A stretch of DNA of 64,000 nucleotides from Eutypa lata (Eukaryota > Ascomycota > Sordariomycetes > Xylariales > Diatrypaceae). Positions within the stretch are counted from its first letter, which is position 1; each line of letters starts with the position of its first letter. Where the stretch lies: assembly GCA_022661535.1 (NCBI GenBank), contig JAKULF010000012.1:1-64000 (forward strand). Direction: 5' to 3'. Positions 50,136 through 64,000 of the stretch are shown here, piece after piece. A model generated the notes under the pieces. It did not search any database and was not told the DNA's origin. It saw only the letters and a program-made list of their open reading frames with translations. A program made the translations under genes and the position numbers.

Positions 50136-53100
50136 AAACTTTATTTAATTCTACTTAAGGTTTAATACGTTAAATTTATTTATAAATGTTTTTTTAAAAA
50201 AGTTTAATAAATAACGAAAATAATATAACGTAAAAAATTAAATTATATTTTTATAAAAAAAGAATTATATTTTATTTAAATTAATATTAAAACTTTTTAA
50301 TAATTATATAATATAATATAAAAAACGATATATATAAATAAAAGTAAGATTATTAATATTAAATAATTAATTAAAATATATTTAAAATATAATTTTTTTA
50401 ATAAAAATTAAATAAATAAAATTTAAATTTATATATATATTTTTAAAATCTTTAAATTATAAACGATATAATTAAAAGTTTTTATTTTATTTAAGTTATT
50501 TATTATTTAAATTAATAAAAAATATTTTACGTTTTTTTAATAAATTATATTTTAATTAAAATATTACATAAAATTTTAAAATTAAAATTATATTTTTTAT
50601 TAAACGTATAATTTTAATTTATTTAATTAATATTTTTTTATTAAATTAAAAGATATATAATTAATTTTAATTAAAAATATAAAAAGAATTAATATAATTT
50701 TTATTATAAATATAATTATAATATTATATAATAAAATTAAAATTAAAACGAAATTATATATATATTTAAAGTTATTATTATTTTTAAACATAATAATAAT
50801 TAAATTTAAAAATAAATAATATAAAAAATTATAAAAGAAATATTAAAAAAACGTATTTTAAAAATTATTTTTAAAATAATTATTTTTTATATAATTATTA
50901 ATAAATGAAGTGTTAATATTATAATTTAAATAATAATTATTAAAAAAATAAATTTTTTAAAATAAAATTAATATTTAAAAGTTTTAAATTTATAAATTAT
51001 ATATTAATAAATTATTTTGTAATTATTTATATTTAAATATTTATATATTTATATTATTAAAAGATAATTATAAGTATATAAAATTAATATATAAATATTA
51101 TACGTTAAAAGTTAATAAATATAAATAAATATAAATATAAAAATTATTTTAAATTATTTTTATTTATAAATAATAAAGAATAATTTATACATATAATTAA
51201 TAAAATAAATATTTTATAATATAAAATATTAATATTATAAAAAATATAATATAAATCCTTTTAATAAATATTTTTTAATTATAATTAAATTTTTTTTAAA
51301 TATTTTATAAAATTAAAAAATAATAATAATTAAAATAAAACATATATATATTAAAATATTAAATATATTTTTTAACAAATATAAATTCATAATTTTATTA
51401 TTATAATTTATTTAATTAATAAAAAAAACCGTTTATATATTATACGAAAAATATTTTCGTTATAATATTTATTTAATTTTATATTAAATAATAAAAATAA
51501 TTATATTTTAAAAAAAGTTTTTAAAAATGTTAAATTTTAAAAGTTTATTTTTTTTTATTTAATTTAAATAAAAACTTAAAACGTTTTATTATATGTTATA
51601 TAATTATTATAATTATTAACAAAGATAATAATTAATAATTTAAAACGTTATTTAAACGTTAAATAATAATTTTAATTTTTTACGTTTTATATAACGTAAA
51701 AAAATATTTATTTAAAAAAAATTAAATATTTTATTAATAATAATAATAATAAAATATATTTTTTTATAATAAATAAATTAATATTTATATATATAAAAAA
51801 TATTATTATTAATTTAAATTTTTTTATATTATAATAAAGTTTAATATTAAATTATAAAAAAGAATTTTTTAAATCTTTAATTTTTCGTATTTTAATTATT
51901 ATATAAAGCTTTAATATTTTCGTTTTATATATAAATATTATATTCTTTAAATATAATATATTATTATTTTATTTTATTATATATTTATTATTTTTATAAC
52001 GAAATTTTAAATGAATTTATTTTATATCGTTTTGTTTTTTTATTATAAATAATTATTAATATGAAAATTTAAATATTATTTAATTATAAACGAACTTATA
52101 ATTTTTCGAAAATAATAAGCTGTAAAATAAATAATAAAATAAAAAGTATTAAGAAAATTATAAATTTAAAATTAAAATTATTAAAAAACGATATTTTTTA
52201 ACAAAAACATTATAATAAATACTTTTAATAAAAAGTGTATTTTTTTAAAAATATATCGTAAAAGATTATTTGAAAATTTAACGTTTTTTTATTATTACTT
52301 TAAAGTTAAAATAATAACGTTATTTTATAAATATATATATATTTTATTATACGAAATAACTTGATAAATTAAATATTCGTAATTAATAATAAAACCTTAA
52401 TAAAATATAATAAATATTAAAAAATATTATAATTATAAAATTTAATATAAAATAAAATAAATACGTTTTAACGAAAGCGTATTAAAAGTTATACGAGAAA
52501 TAAAGTTATTAACAACTTTATAAAAACAAATAATAAATTTAATTTCGATCGAAAAAAACTTAAAAATAAATACAAAAATAAAAATAATTTAATAAAAATA
52601 TAAAATTAAATATTTAAAACGTTATAAAGTTTAATGTTTTAAATTTAATTTATAATAACTAACGAATTTATTTTATAAATATTATTAAATGATATTATTA
52701 AAGAATTTATTATTTATTTTAAACTTAAATATTACGGCCGTTAAATTCGTAATTAAATGCAAAATATTTAAATTAATAATATTTAAAGTTAAAATAATAA
52801 AAATAAAACGTTTTAATTTAAAAATAAATAATAAAATGAAATATTTCTTTTTAACGTTAAAAAAATAATCGAAAAAGATTAATAAAAATATAAAATTAAT
52901 AAATTTACTATTATTATTATTATTTAAATATATAATCTCGTATTTTTAAATAATTTATTATTATTCTTTATATAAATATAAAGTTTAATATTATTTTTTT
53001 AATAAATTTATAAATAAAATTATTAATTATTTAAATTATAAGATTTATAATTTTATTTATTATATTTAAAAATATAATTTTTTTTTAAATACTTTATTAA

Positions 53101-54785
53101 CGTATTATATTAATTATTTAAACAATAAATTATAAAATCTTTAATATTTCGATTTTTTAAATTATATTTATAATTAATTATGAAAAATTTAATTTATAAA
53201 ATTTTATAAAATTCTTTATAAATTTAATTATTATAAATTTAAATAAATTTAAATCTTTTTTTATAATTGATTTTTTTAAAAATAATATTTAAAATATTAC
53301 GTTAAAATCTTTTATAATTAAAATTTTTAAAATAAATTCTTTTTTTATTTTTTTAAATTATATTTTACGAATTTATATAAGTTTTTATTTATTTTTAAAT
53401 ATTTAAAAAAATAAATTTACTAAACATTATAATTATCATTATTAAAATTTATATTTTATATATTTTTATATTATTTATTAAATTTATTTATTTAAAAAAT
53501 TTATTTATAATAATATAAAAAAACGAATTTTTCGTTTATTTAATTTCGTTATATTAATATTAATTCAATTATAATTATTTTTAATATAATTATTATAAAT
53601 TCATTTTTAATTTATTATTTATAAATATTATAATAAAAATTTACAAAATATAATTATTTAATTTATAAAAGATTTGAAAATTAAAAAAAAAATTAATATA
53701 TAACTTAATTTATTAAAAAATTAATATTATTTTAAAAAATTTATTTATATATTTAAACGAAAAAAGAAATAAATTTTTTATTTATTTATTTTATATTTTA
53801 TATTTAAAAAATATTTTACAAATAAAAGTTTAATAAAATAAATATTAAATTTTATTTTATTTTAAATAATATATATTTTATATTTTATTTTATAAAATAA
53901 ATACATTTATTTTTATTAATATTACGTTTATTTTATATAAATTTTATTAAATATAAATTATATTTTTCTTTTAAAATATAACGTTTAAATATTAATTTTA
54001 TATAAATTTATTAATTATATAATTAAAATTAATTTTAATATTATAATTATTTATATATAAATTTAGATTTTATATTTACATATTTTTAAATTATTTTATA
54101 ATAATATAAGGATTTTTTTAATATTAATTTATTATTTTTTAATATTAATTTTTTAATATTAATATAATTTATAAATGTTAATTAAAAATTATATTTAATT
54201 TTAAAAAAACGAATTTAATATAATAATATTAAAAAATAAATTTAAATAATTAAGATATTTATAAAGTTTTATAAATTTCTTTTTAAAAAATTATTTAAAT
54301 AAAAATAAATTATTTAATTGTTAAAATTTTAATTAAATTAAAAATATAAAATATTAAATTATAATTTAATTTAATTATAAAAAGTATTATTAATAATAAA
54401 ATAATATAATTTTCGATAATATTAAAAAATTCGTTTATTTTTCATTATAATTAATATTAGTTTTTATTAAAAGATATCACTTATTAATTTATTAAATCGA
54501 AATTATTATTATATTAAAATATATAAATAAAATAATAATTTTAAAAACGTTTTAAAAAATAAAATATATATTATTATTTTAAAAGTTTTATATTAATTTT
54601 AATATTTTAAAAATTATATATAATATTTTAAAATATTTTTAATACTTAACTTTTTATTATTATTATAGATTATTATTAAATTATTTTACTTATTAATAAA
54701 AATTTATTAATATAATAATAAAAATATAAATTAAAATATTTATTAATTTTTTATAATAAAAAAGCTTTTTAATTTTTTATAATAA
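50136..54785. other. RIP-mutated DNA, nearly pure A/T
   Basis: Among the most AT-extreme parts of the window, with very few CG. It includes repeat J copy 1 at 50921-51115. No coding relic recognised. Confidence 0.5.
50921..51115 (+). repeat. Direct repeat J, copy 1
   Basis: Matches 54786-54965 (ATAATTTAAATAATAATTATTA, GTAATTATTTATATT and ATATTTATATATTTATATTA segments). Spacing is 3.9 kb. It could be LTRs of a short element, but both copies are A/T only, so this is weaker than the other pairs. Confidence 0.45.
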
Positions 54786-54965
54786 ATAATTTAAATAATA
54801 ATTATTATAAAAAACAAAATAAAAATGTTTCAAATTATAAATTATATATAAATAAATTATTTCGTAATTATTTATATTAAAATATTTATATATTTATATT
54901 ATTAAAAAACTAATTATAAATACATAAAAATAATATAAAAATATTTTATTTTAAACATTAATAAT
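54786..54965 (+). repeat. Direct repeat J, copy 2
   Basis: Partner of 50921-51115. It carries a few extra C/G (TTTCGTAATT where copy 1 has TTTTGTAATT). Confidence 0.45.
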
Positions 54966-55266
54966 AATCGAAATATTATTAATAAATAAAAATAATATAA
55001 AAATATATTAACTTTTTAATAAAAAAATAAAAAAATGAAATCGTTTAAATATTTAAAAACAATTAAATAATTTTTTAATTATAATAAAAATATTTCATTA
55101 TTTTATAACGTTAATTTATATAATATTATATTTTAAAATATTAAATATTTTTTATGTAATAAAAATTTATTTAATATAAAATACAAATTATATTTTAAAA
55201 ATTAAAACATTATTAATAATAAATGATAATATAAATATAAAAAACGTAATTATTTAAATATCTTTA

Positions 55267-55495
55267 TAAAAATAAATTATATAAAAAATAATTGTTTAAT
55301 TAATTATTTAAAAATAAATAATAATAATTAATATAAAAACATAATATTATATTACGTATTTTAAATTTTTAACTTTTAATTTAATTATAATAAAAGGTTT
55401 TGTTTTATAATAAATATTTTTTAATATAAATTAAAACGTTTTATTTTAATTATTAATATATGTAAATTATAATTATATTATTTAAATAAATAACT
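55267..55495. repeat. F-type LTR plus adjoining internal sequence
   Basis: Aligns with 26061-26290 in the same orientation, first through the LTR and then 80 bp beyond it (AATTATAATTATATTATTTAAAT). It is therefore the left end of a second F-family element rather than a solo LTR. No matching right LTR was found downstream in the window. Confidence 0.55.
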
Positions 55496-57632
55496 TTATA
55501 ATAAAATTTATATTAACTTTTTAAAATAATTAATTTAATAAAAATAAAAATAATAAAGCTTTATATAATTTATACATTAATTAATAGTTTTTATTAAAAC
55601 TTTTAATTTAATAATTTTATTATATATTAATTTTATTATATATTAATTTTATTATTTATTTTATTTTAAAATTATTATAATATTAACCAATTAATTATTA
55701 TTATATTATAAATTACGATAAAAGAATAAATTAATTTTTAAAAAATAAAATATTTTTATAATTTATTTAATAATTATTTTAATTAAAATTTTTAAATTTA
55801 TTTATAAATAAATTAAAACCTTTTCGATATTTAAACGTTTTTTTAATTAATTTTTTTATTAATTAAAAAACGATTTAAAATAATAATTTTATATTTTTTA
55901 ATCGTTATTTTAATTTAATAATTTCATTCTAATTCGGTTTTTATTTTATTATTATTTTTAAATTATTATATAATTATTTCTTTAAAATTCTTTATATTTA
56001 TTAAATATTTAATTTTATTATAATATAAAATAAAAATTCTTTTTATTTTTATTTTTACGTTTATTATTTAAACGATAATTATTTAATATTTTATTAAATC
56101 GTTAATAATTAAATTAATTACAACTTTATTTATTTAATATTTATTTTATTTTAATAAAAAAACTTTTTATAAAATAAAAGTTTTTTATAAAAATTAATTT
56201 TAAGATATAATTTACTTATTAATTTAAATCATTAATAACATTTATAATTTCGAATTAATATTACAAATAAAAATCGAATTAAAAATAATTTATATATTTA
56301 TTAAATTAATTATTTTTAATAATTATTTATTAACGTTTTTATTTTAAACTTTTTATTATAATAAATAATTTTTATTAATTAATTTTATATTTCGTTTTTA
56401 TATTAATAAATTTTTACGATTAAAAAATAATAAATCGTTAATTAATATTATATTATTATAATAAAATTTTCGAAATAATTTTTATATTTATAATTCTCGT
56501 ATAGTTTTAATATTAAAATTTAATTATTATAATAAAAACTTTTTATAAACTTTTTTAAAAATGTTTTTTTTATAACTTTAAAATATAATTACATTTATAT
56601 AATAATTATTTATTAAAAGAAATTTTTTTAATATTTAAAATAAATTTAAAAAAATAGTTTTATAAAGAATTTATATTTTAATAATTTTTATTCGTTTATA
56701 AATTATGTAAAAATAAATTATATATTTTTTTAAAAAAAATTACGATATTATTTAAATATTTAATATAAATTTTATTTATTAATTTTCTTAAAATTATATA
56801 TATATAAAATTAAAATTTAATTATAATATTTATTAATTTAAAATATATAATTATATATTTAAATTAATTATAAAATTTTTAAAAAACGAATTTTTATTTA
56901 TTATTATTTTTAATTTAAATTTAAATTTAAAAATTTTTTTATTAAATTTAATCGATTTATTATTTCGAAAATAAAAAATAAAAAATAACGACTTTTAATC
57001 GTAATTTTATTTAATGCTTAATAATTAATATAAAATTATACGATATTATTTCTTAAATACGAATAATATTAAAAATAATTATTATTAATTTAAATTTATA
57101 AATTCGTTTTATTTAAAAATATTTTTATAAATATTTTTTAAATATTTATTTTTAACGTTTTAATATAAAATAAATAAATATTATAATTAAAAATTATTTT
57201 AAAACGAAATTAATTATATATTTAATTTCCTTTAATATCGAAATATTTATTATTATTTATTTAAAATATATATTATAAAATTCCGTTAAATGTTTTTATA
57301 AAATTATTATTTTTAATATATTATCTTTATTAAAATGAAAAATATTTTAATTATTTTTTAAATTTAAAAAAGTTATTTATAAAATTATTTTATTAATAAA
57401 AATAAACTTTATTAATTATACGTCGTTAATTTCTTTTAAATTATCGAAAATATATTAATAAATATTAATATTTAAAATAATACTTAAATATTTTAAATTT
57501 AATTTAAATAATAAAAAATTTAACGTTTTATAATTATATAAAATTAATAAAGAAATTAATAAAATTTATAAATATTTTTTTAAATATTTATTATTTTCGC
57601 TTTAATTTTAAACGTTTTATAATTTTTAAAAG
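55496..57632. other. RIP-mutated DNA without an identifiable gene
   Basis: Stop-filled AT-rich sequence. By position it may be the interior of the second F-family element or of an H-bounded unit. No motif recognised. Confidence 0.45.
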
Positions 57633-57870
57633 CTTTAACGTTATAAACCTTTATGAAAATTAAACAAAAAATAAAACCACTTCTTTTTTTACATATAAAA
57701 CAATAATGATAAAAATTTATAATATTATTAAACCTTTATTAAATTTAATGTAATTTAATAAATAAATTTATTTTATTAATATTTATAAATATAAAAATTT
57801 TTAAAAATTATAATTTAATAATATATCTTATAAAATAAAAACATATATATATACGTAATAATATATATAT
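57633..57870 (+). repeat. Direct repeat H, copy 2
   Basis: Partner of 49670-49905, with the ATGCAT dyad of copy 1 converted to ATACGTAATAATATATATAT-type sequence. More heavily mutated than copy 1. Confidence 0.5.
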
Positions 57871-60800
57871 AATTAAACAAAAACTTTATCATTTTACGTT
57901 AAATATCTTTTATAAATTTTATATTTATAAATATTAATATAATAAATTTATTTATTAAATTATATTATATTTAATAAAAATTTAATAATATTATAAATTT
58001 TTAAAAATAATTATTTTATTAATATTTTAAAAGTAATTCTTTTTTTTATTTAATTTTAATAAAAGTTTATAACGTTATTAATTTTAATAAAAATTATTTA
58101 AATTATAATTATTAATTATAATTTTTCTTTTTAAATAAAGTTTTAATTATAAATATAAACTTAAATTTTTATATTTAAATTTATTTAAATAAATTAAACG
58201 TATACGTTTATTTTAACGAATTATTTTTTAATTTAAAATTTATATTAAATTTTTTAAAATTTATTAATTAAATAATTATAAAAGATTTTATATTAATAAT
58301 AAAAACGATTTTATTTTTAAATTAATATAATAAATCTTTTTATTATTATTTTATAAATAATAACGAAACGTATATTTTTTAATTATAAATTTAATATATA
58401 AATATTAAATTTTAAAATGACGTTTAATTATTTAATTTATTTAATTTATTATAATTACATTTATTCGATAATTAATTAATTTTTTAAAATTTAAATTATT
58501 TCGTTAAAAAAAACCTTAAAATATAAACATTTTTTTTAAATTTTTAAATTTTAACTTTTTCGTTAAACGATTTAAATATAATTAATTTTTATAATTAATT
58601 AAAAACTTTTTTTTAAAATAACTTTTAATTTTAATAATTTCGTTTTTAACGTAAATTATAAATAATAATAATAATAATTAAACTTAATTTATTAAATAAA
58701 TACGTTCGTTACGTAAAAAAAAATTCTATTTATGATTTATTATTTTATTTAAACTTTTTAAAAACTTTTTAAAATATTTAATTAATATAATTAAAATTAA
58801 TATAATTCTTTTTAATAAGAATTTATAAATTAATTAATTTTATATTTATAACGTTTTCTTATATATTATCGTAATATATTTATTATTTTATTTTAAAAAC
58901 ATTATTTATATAATTAATAATTTAATATATATATATATAAGTTTTATTTTTTTAAACTTTTTAATTTTATTAATTTTAATAATAAATATAATTTTATTTT
59001 TTCATTTTTATATTATAAATTTATTAATAAAAATTAATTTACAAATTTAAATAATTTCGAATTATTACGTAATTTCGTAATAATACATTAATTCGTAATT
59101 TATTATATAAATTATTAATATTTAATTTTTTTTAACGATTTAAACTTATTTTTTTTATTTTTTTTATAATATTATTAATAATATTTATATTTTTTCGTTA
59201 AATATAAATTTAAAAATATTAACGAAATAATAATTTATTAAAGAATTTATATTTTCGTAAAATTAATTTTATAATTTATTATTTTTATTATTATTTCTAT
59301 AACGATTTTTATTTAATAATTTAATAATATAATTTTATAATTCGTTTTTAATTTTTTTAATTATAAAAGTTTTCTTTTCGTATAAATTTTAATTTTTATT
59401 AATTATTACGTTAATAATTTAATATAAAAATATAAAGAATTACAAATTTATAACTTAATTATTAAATAATAATAAAATAATTTCGAAAAATACATATAAT
59501 AAATTATTTTTAATTAACGATTTTAATTAATTAAAAAAAACTTTTCATATATTTTAATATTTAAAAATTATTATATAATCGTAAATTATATATTTAAATA
59601 ATTACGTTTATTATATTAAATATATTTTTTATATTATAATTATTATAAATAATTAAACCTTAATAAAACGAATAAAATTATCGTTTTTTTATTAATTATA
59701 TTAAATATATTAAAAAATTATATTTATAAAAACTACGATAATTAAAATTTTTAATATATTTGTAATATATTTTTACTTTATAAATTTATTATTAAATAAT
59801 TAAACTTATTGTTTTTTATTTTAAATAAAAACGAAAATACTTTAAAACTTTAAATATTACGTATAAAACTTAATTAATTACTTTATCGATAATAAAATAA
59901 TTTATTATTTCTTTATATAAAAATATATTATTTAATAATTTCGTTATAAAATCGTATAACTTAACTTATAAAAATCTTTTAAATATTAATAATTTCTTTA
60001 AACTTTAAACTTAATAATTTAAATATTATAACGCATATATTAATAAAGCAAAAATCCTTTTATAAATATATATTAAATATATATATAAATAACTTAAAGC
60101 TTTTTTTTATTTAATTTAATTATTTATTTTTATAATTTTCGTTATTAACAACTTTAAACCTTTTTAATTATTTTTAATAATTTATTATAATAAAACTTAT
60201 TATGTTAAAAAATTAATAATAATTATTTACTTTTTTTAAATTATAAATATAACCAACATAAATCTTAATACGTAAAAGATTAAAAAACTTAATATCGTCG
60301 AAATTAAATTAAAATATAAATATTATTAATTTTATTTTTAATGAATTATATTCTTTAAAAAATATTTTAAAAAAATATTTAAAATGTTTTATTTTAATAA
60401 AATAAATATTAATTTAAATAATATTAACTTTTTCGATTTTAATATATTTAAAGTTTAAATTATTAACGATTATAATAATAAACCGTTTAACTTATTAATA
60501 AATATAACGTATTTATTATTAATATAAACATTAATCGTATTTTCTTTAAAAATAACATTTAAATACGAAAAGAAAACTTTAAATTTTACTTAAATTTTAA
60601 TTTTAATTTTCTTATAAATTCTTTTAATTATAATTAAATTTAAATTTAAAAAAACGTTTTTTTATACTTTTAATATTTTAATAATAAATTTAAAATTAAT
60701 ATAAACTTTTATATTTTTAAAAAGTTTTTTAATTAATTTTTAATATCGATATGTATTTTTTAATTATAATCCTTAATAAAAAAATAAAGAAATCGATATT

Positions 60801-62426
60801 ATAACGACGTTATAATGCTTAAAAAGATTTAGAAAAAAATTAAAAATTAAACGTTTAATATTGATTTAAAAAAATCAAATTTTTAAAAAAATTCCTTATT
60901 TTTACGATATTTATATTTAATTGAAAAATATAAAGAAAAAATTAAAACTAACGACGTAAATAAATTATATATATATATGAAATATAATAAAATATAAAAC
61001 TAAAATTAAAATTATAAAGAAATAATTTAAATAACGGTTTTTTAACGATAAAGTTTTTTAAAACTTTATCTTTTTATTAATATTTTAATAAATAATAATA
61101 ATATATATATATAATAATTTAAAAAATATAAAATAAAATTTATATTATAAGAAAATAAAATCATATATTTTTTAAAAATTTATAAAACGTATACGAAATA
61201 ATTACGATTCGAAAACCTTTTAATAAAATTAATAAAATCGATTAAAGTTTTAAAAATATAATTTAATCGTAAATTTATATAATAAAAATAATTTAAAAAT
61301 AATTTAAAAAATAAAATATTATATTAATAAAATTTATAATATCGATATAAAAATATAATAATATTAAAATAAAAAGTTTTATATAAAAATTATTAAAAAC
61401 GTAATAATATATTAAACGTTTAAGTAATGTATATCGGAAAAAACTATTTAACTTTATATTATTTAAATAAAATATTTATATATTATTATTATTATATATA
61501 TAATAAAATTTAAAATAAAATATTTTTTATTAAATATATTTTTAAATATAAAAATTATATAATTTAAAAACCGATTATTATTATTAAAAATAAAAGAAAT
61601 TCGAAATATTAATAATATAATAACGAATCGTTTAAGTTATAAAGTATTAAAAAAATATTAAAAAAATATATAAGAAATAATAAAAGCTTAAAGAAAAAAT
61701 ACGTTTAAATAATAATAACATTATAAATTAAAAGATTTTATAAATATAATTAAAAAATAATAATTTAAAAAAACTTTTTTAATAAAAAATATTAAATAAA
61801 AGAATTAATATAAATGAAATAAGTTAATTATTATAACGACTATAATAACGTTAATTTATTATAAAATTTAAAAAGATTAAAAGATTTTTATTACGAATTA
61901 TAAAAATACGAAACATTTATAATATTTTTTATACGTTCGAAAGTAATAAACTTTTAAACATCTTTATTTAAAAATATAATTTTAAAAATATAAGCTTCGT
62001 AATATAATTATAATAACGATAATAAAACGGCTTATTATATAATTATATAATATTTTAATATTTTAAATGTTATAAATAAAAAAAAATTACGAAAATATAT
62101 TTAAAAGTTTATTAACTTTATAAATTATTAATGTATAAATTAATTTACGACGTAAAAACGAAATATAAAATTTAAAGTAATTTAATATAAATAAAAAATT
62201 ACGAATTATATTAAAACTTTTTAAATAATAATTAATAAACGTATTTAAAAATATCGTAAATACATTATTAAAAATTAATAAATAATTTAATTTACTTATA
62301 ATAATTTTAAAAAGTAAAAAATAAACATTATAACGTTAAATTAACAAATGAAACAAAATATATAAATATATATATAATATAACAATAACGAAAATTAAAT
62401 AATTAAAATGTAATAAAATCGTTTAA

Positions 62427-62474
62427 TTTTTATTTTTATTTTTATTTTTATTTTTATTATTTTTATTATTATAG
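62427..62474 (+). repeat. Short TATTTT microsatellite
   Basis: About six head-to-tail TATTTT units grading into ATT units. Contains no C or G. Confidence 0.8.
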
Positions 62475-63099
62475 TTTTTAATATTATTTTTTTAATAAAA
62501 AGCAAAATTATTATAATTATATAATTCGTTTATTAAATTAATAATTAAATAATTTAAAATTTAAAATTAAAATATTAACATTAATAAAGCGATAATATAA
62601 CGATTTAATTACGAAAATATTTTAAAAAGTTATTAATATTTTATTAATATAATTATTACGAATAAAAATTAATTTTTATAAAAACGAATTTATTATTTTA
62701 TAATTGCGAAAATAAATAATAAAAATATTATAATGTTTTTTAATTAAATAAAAAAAGTTTAAATTTTTAAAAGAAATTTAATCGAAAATAAAAATCGTAA
62801 AAAATAATAAATTAATTATTAAAATAAAACTTAAGCGTTTAATTAAGTTAATATTTAAAAATAAATTATTTTATTATTATTAACTTTTTATAATTAACAT
62901 ATTTTTTTAACGAAATTAAAATTAAATAATTAACAAACCGTTTTTTTTAATTTAAAATTAAATATAATATTATTTAAAAAGTTTTAATTTTTTAATTATT
63001 AAAATCTTAATAATTTTATATTAAATATTTATTTTAAAAGATGTAATAAAGTAAATTTTATTAAATATTTTATTTAACATTATATAATATAAAATATAA

Positions 63100-63245
63100 T
63101 GAAAATTATAATAAAGCTTATATTATTATATTTTAAAATATAAAAGTAATAAAGTGTTTAATATATAAAATTAATAATTATTCTTCGTTATATTAATATA
63201 TAAAGAAAAAAATAAAGTTTTTATAAAATCTTTTTTAAAAGATAT
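63100..63245. repeat. Dispersed repeat L, copy 2
   Basis: Direct repeat of 8150-8285, about 55 kb away. The similarity ends at different bases on each side. It may be the end of a longer element continuing beyond the window. Confidence 0.55.
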
Positions 63246-64000
63246 TAATTAATATTAATTGCTTTTTTTAAATAAAAGTGTTTACTTTTAAATCTTTTAT
63301 AATGTAATTACCTTTTATATTTAAATTTTTTTATAAGTTTAAAATTTATTAATATATTAATATATTAATTTAATTAAAAGAAAATTAAAAAATTTCTTTC
63401 GTAAATTATAAATAAAAACGAAAAATAATTATTATTAAGAAAAGTTAATTAATTTTATCGCGAAAAAATAATTAAAACTTTTTAAAAACGAAAAAGCTTT
63501 TAAAAGAAATTCGTTATTAAAAAACATAATAAATATTTAATTAAGTTTTATAATAAATGTTACATTTTATAATAATAAAACTTTTTAATTTATATAAATA
63601 AAATTTTATTTTCGAATTAATACGTTTAATTTTATATAAAATTTTAATTAATAATTAAAATATTTCGGTATATTTTTTCGAAAATTTAAATATATCTTTT
63701 AAATATTTTAATACATTAAATAATACGATTTATTATATAATTTAAGCCGATAAACTTTAAAATTTTAATTTTAAAATAAATAAAAAAAACCTTTAATAAT
63801 TAAAGATTTTAATTCGAGTTATTAAAAAGTAAAAATTCGGCCGGTATTTCTTACGGCTTTTTAAATTTAATACGAAAGTTTTAAAATATTTTTATATAAT
63901 AATTTTAAAAAAGATTTTAAAGATTTTTAAAATAAAGTTATTAATAATAATTAATGCTTTTAAATTAAAATTAAAAAGAAAATTAAAATTACAATTAAAA

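Larger units (their letters stand above)
57871..64000. other. RIP-mutated DNA without an identifiable gene
   Basis: Six kilobases of AT-rich, stop-filled sequence to the window edge. It contains a TATTTT microsatellite (62427-62474) and repeat L copy 2 (63100-63245). A GC-richer scrap with CGGCCGG lies at 63838. No catalytic motif recognised on either strand. Confidence 0.5.

Noticed and set aside
59650..59720. Third copy of direct repeat H
   Set aside because: Only about 40 bp resembles it and an internal 6-bp gap is needed; not distinguishable from chance at this base composition.
1..64000. Mitochondrial, plastid or Plasmodium-like origin because of extreme AT content
   Set aside because: The strong CA/TG depletion with CG retained, LTR pairs differing by C/T and G/A, and dead Gypsy/Copia genes fit fungal RIP far better. 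No rRNA, tRNA or organellar gene is visible.

Overview
This window is a transposon graveyard from a filamentous ascomycete-type fungus. Almost all of it is extremely AT-rich (GC well under 20% by eye). CA/TG dinucleotides are nearly absent, TA is greatly in excess, and the remaining C sits mostly in CG or CT. That is the footprint of repeat-induced point mutation (RIP), the C-to-T process fungi apply to duplicated DNA. I find no intact gene. Every open frame is either chance in AT-rich DNA or the translation of a short tandem repeat.

Layout. (1) 16-7220: a complete Ty3/Gypsy element on +, with 223-bp LTRs and an RT relic. (2) 7221-10007: mutated DNA with one dispersed repeat. (3) 10008-21149: a Ty1/Copia element on - with 200-bp LTRs, split by about 7 kb of insertions. 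These insertions are repeat K, element P-A (14887-16073, with a nearly unmutated core), a 9-bp microsatellite and an 850-bp tandem repeat (18283-20158). (4) 24480-25200: a second K copy, inverted relative to the first. (5) 25845-46561: a third P copy split by an LTR element F (26061-45867). F holds a TIR element M' (28654-31942), which holds P-B (28971-31527), which holds M (29583-31005), which holds a 514-bp TRIM-like mini-retrotransposon N (29651-30164). F also holds a Gypsy relic on - (about 32-35.5 kb) and a complete Ty1/Copia on + (35616-42605, 215-bp LTRs, perfect 5-bp target duplication). (6) 46.5-64 kb: mostly unassignable RIP-mutated DNA with two direct-repeat pairs, one further F-type LTR and a less mutated island at 49.85-50.13 kb.

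The main items of interest are the deep nesting, resolved from target-site duplications and terminal repeats; the non-autonomous family P (terminal TCTTAACCG, a CCTACAG minisatellite, a tRNA-like A/B-box module); and two nearly unmutated patches (about 15.0-15.66 kb and about 30.73-31.53 kb). The edge of the second patch falls inside element M, so one of M's terminal repeats is fully RIP-mutated and the other is pristine. Nothing here looks like a new protein-coding system. Alignments were made by eye; family-level calls rest on degenerate motifs and are marked accordingly.
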